The position numbers and the translations under genes were made by a program. Source: Anaeramoeba flamelloides (lineage: Eukaryota > Metamonada > Anaeramoebidae). Taken from it: 64,000 bases of DNA. Under the pieces are notes generated by a model, which saw nothing but the letters and a program-made list of their open reading frames with translations, did not search any database and was not told the origin of the DNA. How positions within the stretch are numbered: position 1 is the stretch's first letter; each line of letters begins with the position of its first letter. Below, piece by piece: positions 31,660 to 42,085 of this stretch. The stretch spans positions 1,116,001-1,180,000 of the forward strand of contig JANTQA010000015.1 in the NCBI GenBank assembly GCA_027625915.1, written 5' to 3'.

Positions 31660-32154
31660 TATATTACATGTTTTTTTTATTCTTGTTCAAATAAAAACAT
31701 CCAATATTTGCTACCCAATAGGATATCTTAGTTCAATTCAATTTTGAAAGTAAATTCCTTGAGGTTTTCAGAAAAATTTAAATTAAGAATACAATTAGTT
31801 GAAATTTTTCATAATTTTGAAAGTTTTTATGAAATTTTTTATGAATTTTTGATGTAAAAAACTCGATTAAAAATTTACTCTATTTTTTGAGATAAATTTT
31901 TCTAATTTGATCTTTCATTTTTACATTTATTTTTAAATAATAAAACTTTAATAAACCTATACAAAATTTAATTAGGGTTTATTGTCAGTTTCTTTGATGT
32001 TTTAGTGTTTAGGTCTTCTATAAGAAAGAAACACACTTTTTTCCTATGAAAGATCGATTAAACTTTTTGGTATATATTATCTTGATACAGTAATAAAGAG
32101 ACTTTTGGGATCCAACAGATTATTAAACCTAAAGATATAACATTTAAGGGTCCA

Positions 32155-32545
32155 ATAATTTACCATGGATTTGCTCCATACTCAAGGAGTGACTTGAAAA
32201 CCAAAAAGGGTATTGTTAAATTACCCTTCTTTTGATTGGCAAAATTCAAATAACAAAAAAAAATTTTGAGAGGATCTCATGGTAAAAAAATTCTAATAAG
32301 AAAAATATGTTTAAAAAAAAATTCTCAGTTCCAAAAAATAAATCTAATTAAAAAAAAAAATCCAATATTTTTCTATTTTTATATTTCCAAAGTGTTAAGT
32401 TTCTTCCAATTGAAAGAAATTGTTTTCTAAAAGGATAAAATCAATTTAATTGGAATAAATCTATTTTGTGGTTCTATTGTAACTCCCTGTATAGAGCAGT
32501 ATAAGGATTTCGTAACATTCTTGAGAAAAAAATAACTCGTTTGAG
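32155..32545. repeat. Interspersed repeat, family 10, copy 2
   Basis: Matches 18640-19060 over about 390 bp in the same orientation; here it is nested between the inverted arms of 31800-33720. Confidence 0.75.
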
Positions 32546-32576
32546 AAATGAAAAAAAAATCTTAATAGATCAAAAA

Positions 32577-32670
32577 GTGCCCAAGAGAGACACATCAAAA
32601 TTGACACTATTCCTTTCAAAATGATAATTCATAATCATTCTAATTGGAAATTGAGTGTCTCTCTCTAGCA
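32577..32670. repeat. Small palindrome (AGAGAGACAC...GTGTCTCTCT)
   Basis: Imperfect inverted repeat of about 30 bp per arm around ATGATAATTCATAATCAT. It could be a tiny MITE or a hairpin. Confidence 0.6.
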
Positions 32671-34127
32671 CTTTTTTCTAAAAATTTCCTCGTTTTTGAT
32701 TGCTGATTATTTGAGATCCATCGTACTTCAATAGTTGGATATTTTTTGATTGTTATTAGCACTCTAATAAAAATTGCAATTTTTTTTTTTTTTTTCCATA
32801 TAAGAAAATTATTTTTAAACTTAGAGTGATCAAAAATGATTTGACTTTGGGGATACTATTGTGTAGATAATTAGATGTTGAATTGTGATAAGAAAAAAAA
32901 AAGGCACAGATTTTTCTTTAGAAACATCTATTAAGCAAGCATCCATTGGTTATTTTGGTAATTGTATATTCAATTATCTGAAATTAAAGTACAATACATA
33001 TATACTTTTAATCTCTTCTGTTATAATTTACACAGTGAAATAATTAAGATTATAATAATACATATCAATTAAAAATAATCAAATTATAAAAGTGAATTTT
33101 CTTACTTTTATGAGTTGAAATTTATTGGTTTTTCAAAAACTATTTTGGGAAAAATTTTAATCTTCAATGGATGGTTATTTTTCTCAGATTTTATTATTCG
33201 ATAAAGAGAAACGATTGATTCGAAATCTGTCTGTGAAAATTAAAAAAATTATATTTTTCAAATTTAAAATAATTATTATAAATATTTTTTTTGAAATTAT
33301 GTCAATTTTTATTCTGGATTATTTTAGAACTTAGTGTTTTTATTTTTGAAATATAATTTTGTACAATTCTTTCATATATAATAATATTTCAATCTACTAT
33401 CAAAGAAAATATATTTTTTTAAATAAAATCGGAATTACTGTAGTCAAAATAAAGCGTACAATAAAATTTAATGTGACTTTCAAAATAAAAAGCCTGTTAT
33501 TTTGTTATATAAGTCCTATACTTTAACCGATCGCAGAAACTGATCATAAACCCTAAATAAATATGGTATTACTTTCTCAGAGAGCTATTATTTAAAAAGA
33601 AATTTTTAAAAACGAAGGATCAAATTGTAAAATTTATCTCAAAAAATAGAGTAAATTTTTAATCGAAAATTTTTATCGAATAAACAAAAAAATTCAAAAA
33701 AATTGATAATATTATGCAAAATTTACAACTATTTGCTTGAATAATTTAAATTATACTGAAAATATCCAGACCTTTACTTCCAAAATTGATTTTAACTTAG
33801 ATTTACTATTTGGTAGTAGATTGGATGTTGTTTTGGAACAAGAAGAAAAAAAAGCACAGATAATATTTTGAAACACGGATTATAGTCTTTGGACACAGAT
33901 TATTTTGATCACTGTATATTGGATTTTGAACTTTTTGAAAATGGGGGAAATGGATCAAACTTGAAAAAAACAATAACTCACTTCTGAAAATAGCATTAAA
34001 ACTTTAGCTTGGTTTTTTAAAAATCAGATTTTAAAATTCATTTTTCAATTTTAAGATTCGCTAAAATTTTTTTAAATTTGTTATTGGATTTACTTAAAGA
34101 TTTTTTTTATGGTTAATAGTCACTTAA

Positions 34128-34885
34128 GGGATTAGCGTCTAACAAGGAAAACCCTGCGATCAAAGTATGTTGTTATTGGACCTAACCACATTAGTGCTAT
34201 AAGGTTCAAATGTCTCTAAAAAATAGATTAGTCAAGCAGTAATATTTGTTGATCTAATCAATTAAAAATGATCTATGTATTAGTAAATAACCCAACAATT
34301 TCAGAAAAAAATCTGCATTTCACCACAAATTTAAAGGTTGAATTATCAATATTCAGACTCTAAAGTTACCAAATATATTTCTTAAATTTATGGCGAAATG
34401 TAGGTTCGTTGTTAAAAAATTCATTTTTTGTAAAAAAATTAAATAATTAACCAATAGATTTTTTTGAGCAATTATTTTTGAAATATTGGAAATAAATTGA
34501 AAATGTTACAATTACTTTATACAAAGGAAACCAAAGTTAATCAGTCTTGAGGGTTTTTTGTGTTGATCATTATTGAGTTAATCTTTGAAATTAAAAAATT
34601 AAAAAAAATAATTACTTTTGGAAGTTCTAAATCTAAATTATGAAATACCAGAATACTGTTGTTTGGGGTTTCAATTTTTAAATCTTGGTCAAGGAATTAA
34701 AAAAAAAATTTCCAAAAATGAAAATTTTTCATTAATGATCATGAGTAAACAATGTAATAATTTATTGTGCAATAAGAAATTAAAATAGATTTTTTCGAGC
34801 TATTTGAGCCCTCGCATACTAATATCATTTATACCCAATTTCAACATACTTTGATTATAGAGAAATCTATGGTGATGCTGATCCC
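34128..34885. mobile_element. Family-8 TTAA-flanked element, copy 1
   Basis: TTAA directly flanks both ends (34124-34127 and 34886-34889). The left end GGGATTAGCGTC and, 20 bp in, GATCAAAGTATGTTG are matched by inverted counterparts at the right (CAACATACTTTGATTATAG and GCTGATCCC), giving TIRs of about 60 bp. The interior aligns along its length with about 48140-48935 and with the interrupted copy at 36262-37640. Non-coding. TTAA duplication again points to a piggyBac-type mechanism (inference). Confidence 0.8.
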
Positions 34886-35273
34886 TTAACTCCCAGAGTA
34901 ATAAATACAAAATTTAGATAAACATTATACTGTTCAATGTCCATTGTACACTTCATCTATTAAACGTTTTTTAATTGTAAATTGGGTGCTGGTTGAACAA
35001 ATCAAAAAAAAAGGTAGTATTTGTTTGTTCAAGATTGAATTTTTTGTTAATTACAATCAAAGTGCTTTAGAAAAGAAAGTACTCAGATTTTAAAAAGATT
35101 GTGGGTTAGTTTTGAAAACGAAATTGAAAAAAAAAATTAGAAAAAGCAAAAACAAAAAAAAAAAAAATAAAAAACAAAGAAAGAAAAAGCATGTTCTTTT
35201 TCTTTCTCTGAAAAATTTTTTTTTTATTATTTGTTGGGTGTGTTTGATTCTAGAAAAAAGGCATCTTTTTTTT

Positions 35274-35568
35274 GATTTGGATATCATTGAAGATTTGGAT
35301 CATTTTCTCTAGAACTGCCCAGCCTATGAAAATAATCGGAAAATCTGGATTTCTGAATTAGAAAAAAATAATTTTTCACTTATTTTAAATAATAATAATA
35401 TTTATAATATTATTAATAAACAAGATTCAATATCTTTATTAGCTTTAGTAGATAATAAGACTATGTTTGAATCTATTATACGATTTCTAAATTCAAGTTT
35501 AGGAATTTGGGCAAACAAGAGGAATTCTAAACTCCTCCCTTAAATTACAATAAAAAAAAAAAAAAAAA
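35274..35568 (+). mobile_element. 5'-truncated LINE insertion with target-site duplication, copy 2
   Basis: The insert begins GATTTGGATATCATTGAAGA, inside the zinc-finger region seen at 26345-26716, and reads DIIEDLDHFL, AYENNRKIWISELEK and so on to the shared 3' end ACTCCTCCCTTAAATTACAA and a poly(A) of about 17. The target sequence GGCATCTTTTTTTT (with preceding A residues) occurs immediately before (35260-35273) and after (35569-35582), a 14-bp or longer direct duplication. This is the hallmark of target-primed reverse transcription. In the copy, the second finger Cys codon region is preceded by a TAG, so it is dead. The retained 3' UTR is short. Confidence 0.88.
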
Positions 35569-35694
35569 GGCATCTTTTTTTTTTTCGAAGTAATAAACAG
35601 ATTTGCATTTGCTCTTTATAAGATCAAATTTAAACAAAATAATTTAAGGTTTATTCCAAAAAAAAAAAACACATATGAATAAAAGTTTTCTGGT

Positions 35695-36084
35695 TTAGAT
35701 ATTTGAAGGATACATCATTACCCTAACTTTTTTTCCCATGGCGATGGCAGGAAGGTTTCTTTTAAATTTGGCACGGACAATACCAGAGTTACCATGCGAG
35801 CTGGTGATCTTTCCCCAAATGGTTCTGACGTTGGATCCATTGTGATGGCGGGATGCGTTATAAACAAAGGCAACCTTCTTTCCAAGATACCATTCTGATT
35901 CTTTTCTTGTGGCAACACCAACAATTTTGATGAGTGACGTTCCTGTTTTTTGAGTTGTCAATCCTCTTCTGTAACCCATGAAGATTCCGTCAACGTGTAA
36001 TCTTGGGGATTTGTTTTGTTTTTTGTTTTTTTTTTTGTTTTGTTTTTTTTTTGGCTTGATTACTTTTTTTTGTTCTTGTGACAT
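35695..36084 (-). CDS. RPL35A: Ribosomal protein eL33 (L35Ae)
   Basis: eL33 is a component of the large (60S) ribosomal subunit that contacts 25S/28S rRNA. The single exon encodes 129 residues from ATG to TAA. The N-terminal 25 residues are a Lys/Gln-rich extension absent or shorter in animal L35a (about 110 residues). The core is fully typical: LHVDGIFMGYRRGL, TSLIKIVGV, EWYLGKKVAFVYNA, RTIWGKITSSHGNSGIVRAK and the C-terminal FKRNLPAIAMGKKVRVMMYP. The GNSG and RVMxYPS motifs that define the family are intact. No intron is apparent. A LINE insertion ends about 110 bp beyond its stop codon. Confidence 0.96.
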   Translation of the reverse strand: MSQEQKKVIKPKKKQNKKKNKKQNKSPRLHVDGIFMGYRRGLTTQKTGTSLIKIVGVATRKESEWYLGKKVAFVYNASRHHNGSNVRTIWGKITSSHGNSGIVRAKFKRNLPAIAMGKKVRVMMYPSNI

Positions 36085-36261
36085 TTTAAGTAAAAAAAAA
36101 TGTGATTGAATTCTAAAAAATGGTTGGATAATATGTTTGAATAATTTGTTTTTACAATTGGTACTTCAACAGTTGGTGGAACAGTGAATTGTAACACCTG
36201 TCTCTTTGGCTGTGGAGATTAGTTGATTCGGATTGATTATTAATTGTAATCTTTTGGTTTC

Positions 36262-37640
36262 TCAATGAAGGGATTAGTGTCTATCAAGGAGAAGTGGACT
36301 ATAACTATGGCGTGTTGTTATTGTACCTCATTTATGATCAATGGCTCTGATGAATGTCTCGAAAAATTACATTAGTTAAAAGTGTACTATTTGTTGATTC
36401 TCAGCATTTAAAAATCATCTTTGTTTTAGTAAAATAATCTAAGAATTTTCATAAAATATCAAGGTTTCTGAGCAAATTTATTGGTGATTTCATCAATTAA
36501 AGACTTCAAAGTCGAAAAATATCTATTTTAAGGGAGTAGCCAGGGTAAAGGAATATTTTTCACTTTTTTGAAATTTTGAAGAGGATCTAAAAATAATATT
36601 TTTTTATTTAAGTTATAATTTATTGTTTCTTATTATTTAAAGTGCTTCATTCTTAAGATTTTTTCAAATTTGTTTTTCAAATGTCTCAAAGAAATTGCCA
36701 CAATAGAGTGTTGAGTTGAATTTCTTTAACTAGTGTTTCAAATGTTGAGTGACTTATCTTTTATCCTTATCTCAACATTCTATTGTGACATTTAATTTTT
36801 ATATTTATAATTAATTCATTATTATTTGTATATTTTTTTTCATGACAACAAAAAGTAATAAGAGAGATTTTTTTATCAGTAACATTTGGGATAGATGGAT
36901 TAACATTAAAAAAGAACAACAACTTTGCAATTGGGAAAATCACAAAAGAAAATACGAATAGGGACTTAATAGCCAGAAGGATCACAAAAAATTATAATTA
37001 TCCCAAAACATTTCTGTTTAGTATTTTAAACACTTGGATTTGGTGGAATTGGAGAAGTGAATATGATTATATTTCATCAAATTTTCAACCAAAAAATAGC
37101 TATAAGTTATATTCTATGACTCTAAAATTATCTCACAAAAAAAACCTATTTAAATAAAAAAAAAATCGAAACAATTTTCTCAATTCTTTTCTCTTTTTTG
37201 GAATGTTTAACATTACTAAAAAAAAAATATCAAATACTTTTCTAAACAAAATTTTAGAGAACCTACTATCACATGCCACGAAAACAAAATACTAAATTCT
37301 CATCTTTCTCAAATTTTTATCATGTCTTATGGTGTATCTACAGTCTTAAATTTATCTTCAAAATGTTGATTAGTTGATAAAAAATTCAATTTTTTTAAAA
37401 TTATTAAATAATTAACAAATAGTGATTCTTTTAAAATCCATTTTCACAAATATTGGTAATAAATTGATGTTACAACAAGTTTTATTGAAATGATACAAAA
37501 ATAACCAGTCTTTGAGGTTTTATAATTTAATCGTTATTAAGTTAATCTTGAAATGAAAAAAATTGTAAAATTAGTAGCTTTTGGATATTCTAAATTGTAC
37601 TTTTCAAATTTTTGATGAAATATTTGTTTGCCTCTATTTT
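36262..37640. mobile_element. Family-8 element, copy 3, interrupted by another insert
   Basis: 36262-36530 matches the left part of the family (GGGATTAGTGTCTATCAAGG, TGTTGTTATTG) and 37325-37640 matches its right half (GTTAATCTTGAAATG, ATATTGGTAATAAATT). The intervening block of about 790 bp begins near TTAAGGGAGTAGCCAGGGTA and contains the inverted pair GCCACAATAGAGTGTTGAG / CTCAACATTCTATTGTGAC (about 36697-36795). It also has a 39-codon frame at 36842-36961 (ISNIWDRWINIKKEQQLCNW) of unknown family. One TE has landed in another. Confidence 0.6.
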
Positions 37641-39020
37641 CAGGTTTCAAAAAAGAATTTAAATATAAGTTTTACAAATGATTGATTTAAGGGCAATCTA
37701 AAATTTATTTTGAGGTAGCTAATTACAGAAACCAATAAAATTTCTTTCAAAGAATGATAATACAAGGAAAAAAAAAAGGTGATATTAAATTTTGATATTT
37801 TTGAGGATTTTGAATATGCCATAATTATTTTCTGATAGATGAAAATTTTTGAAATTCTTTGAACAAATAAAAGATAATAGAAAAAAATCTTTTTTTATTT
37901 TTTATATAACAAATTTCAATCACCTCACGTATTCTCTCTTTTTAAATTGTAATAAATTTTCTTAAATTAAAATCGCCCCATAAAAAAAAAAAAATCTTCA
38001 TTAATGTACTAGTCTCTATTATTTTTTTGACCAATTTCTAAATAAGGATTCCTAATCTAGAATTATGTTTAATATTATAAATAAAAAGGGTTATAAAATA
38101 CAAGTAATTGGCATAAGTGTTCTACATCTCTATTAAATTTAGGTAAAAAAGTTTAATATAGATTGGACCCTTAAGAAATCTTAAAAAATATTTTTTTTGA
38201 TCATAATATTTGCGTTATTTCCAAAAAAGTTGTTTATTTTTTTTATATATAATCAAAACAATATATTTTTCGGGAGAATTTTTATTCATAATATTGTAAA
38301 ATAAATTGAAGATAAATAATAGGATAAGCTAAAATAGAACTTATAATTTGTATTTCATAATATACCCATTAAAATATTTAGAAAAAAAAAAGGAGAAAAA
38401 AATCACTATTTTTCTCTTCGAAATGGGAAAGAAAGAGAGTTAAATAAAATAATAATATTTACTATTATAGAGACACAAGCGGTGTTTGAACAAATGAAAT
38501 TTTATTAGAAGTTTTTTTTCTATTGGAAATTATTTCCAGTTTAACGATCTTTTTCAAATAATAATTATCTTTAAAAGTGGGAAAAAAACTACTAATTTTC
38601 ACACGTTATATAAATATCCTAACAAATTTAGATCTGAAACTTTCATAACAATATTTATATGATATTATACCAATAAAAAAAAAGATTTGTAATTTAAAGT
38701 ATCAATTTTCAGGATCAGTTCAAATACATATATAATTAGTAATAATCAAATTAATTTTCATAAAGGTTTTACTAATAATTTTGCCCCACTTTTTAGAAAT
38801 GGCAAGAATACAATTCTTTTAATGTATTATTATTTATTTATTTATTTATTTTAATTTTAATTGTTGAAAATAATATATAAAATGTATTTTTTATTTATAA
38901 AAGTGATATTTTATACGAAATGTGAAAAGGTTCAAATAAAATAACAATAATAACTAAGAATTTCTCTCTAAATGTAATATTTTTTTTTAATAATATTAGA
39001 AAAGAAGATTTTAATTAAAC

Positions 39021-39022
<2 letters not shown>
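37641..39022. other. Gene-free AT-rich stretch
   Basis: Only homopolymer runs, a (TTTA) cluster at about 38830-38850 and short chance frames. No feature that I can support. Confidence 0.5.
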
Positions 39023-39052
<30 letters not shown>

Positions 39053-39054
<2 letters not shown>

Positions 39055-39580
39055 AAACAATTTTCCAGTAAATGGGTCCAGTTAGGTGTGATTGTATTAC
39101 ATTTGTACAAATGTTTTGAATTGATAGTTAAAGAAAATAATATATTCTTGAAATTCCAAAATTGAAATCATTTTTTCGAATTTTTTCATATTTTTTTTTC
39201 TTTTATTTAATTTTTATACAAAATCTGTTTAGAAATATTTTTTTATTTGAAGATAGATTATTCACTTGATAAAAATATGTTATTCTAATGTTACTGAAAC
39301 AGTGAAAATGATTGTAGAGAAATCATTTTCTGTTTAGATTGGGGTTTTATTGGATCTTTAATTGGAGATCAAAATGAAAATTGTTATTTTTTTCTCTAGA
39401 TGACATTCATGTGAATTTGTGTTTTTCAATTTTTAAGAAAATCTATCGATTTTTTAGTATTATTTCAGAGATATATCAACTATTCTTTAGTTTTCGATTA
39501 TTTTATAAATTTTTAATTTGTTATTCAAAGATCAATTCTAAAAAATAATTGATATTTGTTAAAAATGTTGGTAAAATTAT
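39053..39580. mobile_element. Family-1 element, copy 4, between two microsatellites
   Basis: Aligns with 3477-4014 over its length (ATTTTCCAGTAAATGGGTCC start; AATTGGAGATCAAAATGAAA; ATATCAACTATTCTTTAG). A TA microsatellite (39023-39051) touches its left end and a (TA)n(TG)n microsatellite (39593-39651) lies just beyond the right end. The right TIR is not preserved. Confidence 0.65.
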
Positions 39581-39592
39581 GTTGAAACAAAT

Positions 39593-39651
<59 letters not shown>
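39593..39651. repeat. (TA)n(TG)n microsatellite
   Basis: A TA run changes into a TG run of about 17 units. Its complement is the CA/TA tract at 3395-3476, and both adjoin a family-1 element. Confidence 0.9.
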
Positions 39652-39656
<5 letters not shown>

Positions 39657-39853
39657 GTGATTTGTTTATATATAAGGTGAGAATATATTATTCAAGATAT
39701 TGTTCTTAACTAAAAAAGAAGTATTTAAACTTGATCTAATAAAAAAAAAAAAAAATTATTTCATTTTCTTTTTTCGTAAAAAAATTTAAAAAACATATTT
39801 TTTTGTTTGAAATTTTTGGATTAAAAAAATCATTGAATAAAATTTTATATAAT

Positions 39854-39974
39854 GTATTCGGCCATACCCAATTTAATAATCCTGGACATATTCCCAATCC
39901 AGAAGATCAACGAATTGAGGGCTAAGCTAGTTAGTGAGATGACGAACTTCTCACGAACATTTGGTGCTGAATAC
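39854..39974 (+). rRNA. 5S ribosomal RNA gene
   Basis: 5S rRNA is a structural RNA of the large ribosomal subunit, made by RNA polymerase III. The 121-nt sequence starts GTATTCGGCCATACCCAATT and ends TTTGGTGCTGAATAC. The first nine and last nine bases (GTATTCGGC / GCTGAATAC) pair as helix I. CTGGA...TCCAG forms helix III around loop C. The internal-promoter region is recognisable (GCTAGTTAGTGAGATGACGA, compare GGTTAGTACTTGGATGGGAG). A run of T residues follows immediately, a Pol III terminator. GC content stands far above its surroundings. It is a single dispersed copy here, not a tandem array. Helix II is weaker than usual, so a variant or pseudogene copy is possible. Confidence 0.88.
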
Positions 39975-39980
39975 TTTTTT
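39975..39980 (+). terminator. Pol III oligo-T terminator of 5S
   Basis: At least six T residues follow the 5S 3' end directly. Confidence 0.75.
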
Positions 39981-40264
39981 TATAAATATATTAACTAAAA
40001 AAAAAAATTATTTTTTTTTAATTGTCAAATAAAGAACCCGACAAACAATATTTATATATATATATATAAATAATTTTTCTAAAAATATTTTTATTTACTC
40101 TACATATTACAATAATAAAGATTATAAACCAATAAAAGACAAATATTATCATTTCAAGAAATTATCAACTATACTAATAAAGAATAATCAATCAAAGTAA
40201 CCATACAAAATATTATCAAATAATATATAAATAATAAATATTTCAACAATCCTGTTTTACTTAA

Positions 40265-41170
40265 AATATAAAACGTTTAGGAAATCTATAAGAAACTTCA
40301 AAAACACTTTTTATTTGATAATTTTCTTTTGCTGAAATACCAATTGAATTGTAAACATATACACTGTCAGTTCCGATATAACATCACAAACTTTCAACGA
40401 AATTTAAGGCATAACAATATTACCAGATTAAAGCATAAAATCTGATAATCTACTAAACTTTATTTTTTTAAAAAAAATCATAAAAACCTACTTTGATTTG
40501 AGACTTTTCTGACATAAAATTTCAAGGAAAATAATTGCTTCAGAACTGTGCTTATATATATTAACTATCTACTTAAATCCATTTCCACTTTTAAGACCCA
40601 AACTAAAAAAAAAAGCCATAATTGTTAAGATACAAAAATTTTTCGTCTTAAATCACATTATTGTGATTCTCATCAAATAATTTCTGTACAAAAGAATTAA
40701 AAAAATTTTTAATTTGAGATTTACTTATACCAAAAATTTCTCGGAAAGTTTTTGTATTCAAAGAGTAACTCCATGTATAAAAATTTTCTTTAATGCAATA
40801 GATAATTCTATTTCTTTAATATCCTAGGGGAAAACTTTCAATTTTAAGATACACTCAAATAAAAAAATTTTTTAGTAACAAACAAAGACAAAAATTCAAT
40901 TTCAAAAGCTAAGAAACAACCAAAACTTGAAAGTCTTTTAAGATCATTTTCATAGTTTAAACTAAATATTTTTCCAATTTGAGGATTGGAGATCTTTATT
41001 AATATAAGTGTTTTTTATGAATTTATTTGTTAATTTCCAAACCCAAATAATTTGATAACCAAATTTGTTTTCTGTTCTTAGATAAACTTTTAAGTTTCTG
41101 CTATACTTTTCTAACTATTTTAAGGTATATTATATAGAATACGGTTCTCTAATAAAAAATCTATTTCTAT
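40265..41170 (-). pseudogene. Decayed mobile-element protein of unknown family
   Basis: On the minus strand several short stretches look protein-coding, in order: KVYLRTENKFGYQIIWVWKL near 41080; YSLNTKTFREIFGISKSQIK followed by NFFNSFVQKLFDEN near 40750-40660; and YIGTDSVYVYNSIGISAKEN near 40390-40330. They are broken by several disruptions. The middle segment has the look of a helix-turn-helix with FGISKSQIKNFF as recognition helix, as in cut-and-paste transposases. I could not assign a superfamily. No terminal repeats were found around it. Confidence 0.45.
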
Positions 41171-41199
41171 GTCTGGTAAATGTTTGCGGTAGTGGTATT

Positions 41200-42085
41200 G
41201 GAATGGCTGTATTAAATAATATATAACCAATTTGCTCCGAGTAGAAATTCTTGGGGTTGGAATGGAACTTGTCTTACCTTATAACATATGATCAAATTTA
41301 GACAAATACATCGAACTCTTTATAAAAAACTCAAAATCACAAATAAAAATAAAAAAAAATAATATAAAATTGAAAACATTTCTTGCTATAAAATATAAAA
41401 ACAATAAAATAAAAATAAAAATTCAATTTAAATTTTTTTATTTTTTTTCATTACTTTTTAATAAACAGAAAATAATTGTTATATTAGAATATTATGACAA
41501 TAATAAATAATTAATCAAAAATTAATTGATAAAAATTTAATGACTTATTCTTTAAAGAGAATAATATTAAGAATGTTTTTTTTCGAGATGATAGAATCTG
41601 GTTGTAATTGAACAAGAAATGGAAAATAATTTGTATTATTAACTTTTTTTAAAAAACCAAAAAGCGCTTTTTACAGCGAATTTATTTTTTTTTCATAAAA
41701 TTTCCTCAAAATAAAGATCAACCCCAAGTTTGCTAGTTTATCAGTCATGCCAAGAAATCAATAATAGATTCTGAAACCACCAAGTGTTTTCCAACACGGT
41801 TTTAAAGGGATTAATTTGGTTTTGATTTGAAAACCTAACAGCACACAATGAGACAAATGGATAATATTGGTATTTACATGATTATAAAGAACTATCAAAA
41901 ATATTATCATTCAAAAGATTTACAAAATGAACGTCTTGTCATAAAATGGTGCTAGAATTTATGTTTTTAAAAATTGGTTTGCTATGCTTTGTACAATTTT
42001 ATATCCCGAATACCATTACGTGTAAGCAATTGTTAGTCTTATAATTTAGTAAAGCGAATTAACTAGCAAAATGTCAAGAGATCGA
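41200..42085. other. Gene-free stretch
   Basis: AT-rich, no supported gene. 41940-42085 is presumably the 3' flank of the minus-strand gene that follows. Confidence 0.45.

Larger units (their letters stand above)
31800..33720. mobile_element. Composite element with about 190-bp inverted arms
   Basis: The left arm (about 31800-32035) and the reverse complement of the right arm (about 33500-33720) share long stretches, including CGATTAAAAATTTACTCTAT followed by TTTTTGAGATAAATTTT, and TAGGGTTTAT...TCAGTTTCT. Between the arms lie a family-10 repeat (32155-32545), a small palindrome (32577-32670) and a segment at 32820-33000 weakly repeated outside at 33780-33960. No protein frame is present. It looks like a foldback element that has taken other insertions. 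Confidence 0.65.

Noticed and set aside
36842-36961. Short frame ISNIWDRWINIKKEQQLCNW considered as a gene
   Set aside because: Only 39 codons, inside nested transposable elements, no homologous copy in the window to support it.
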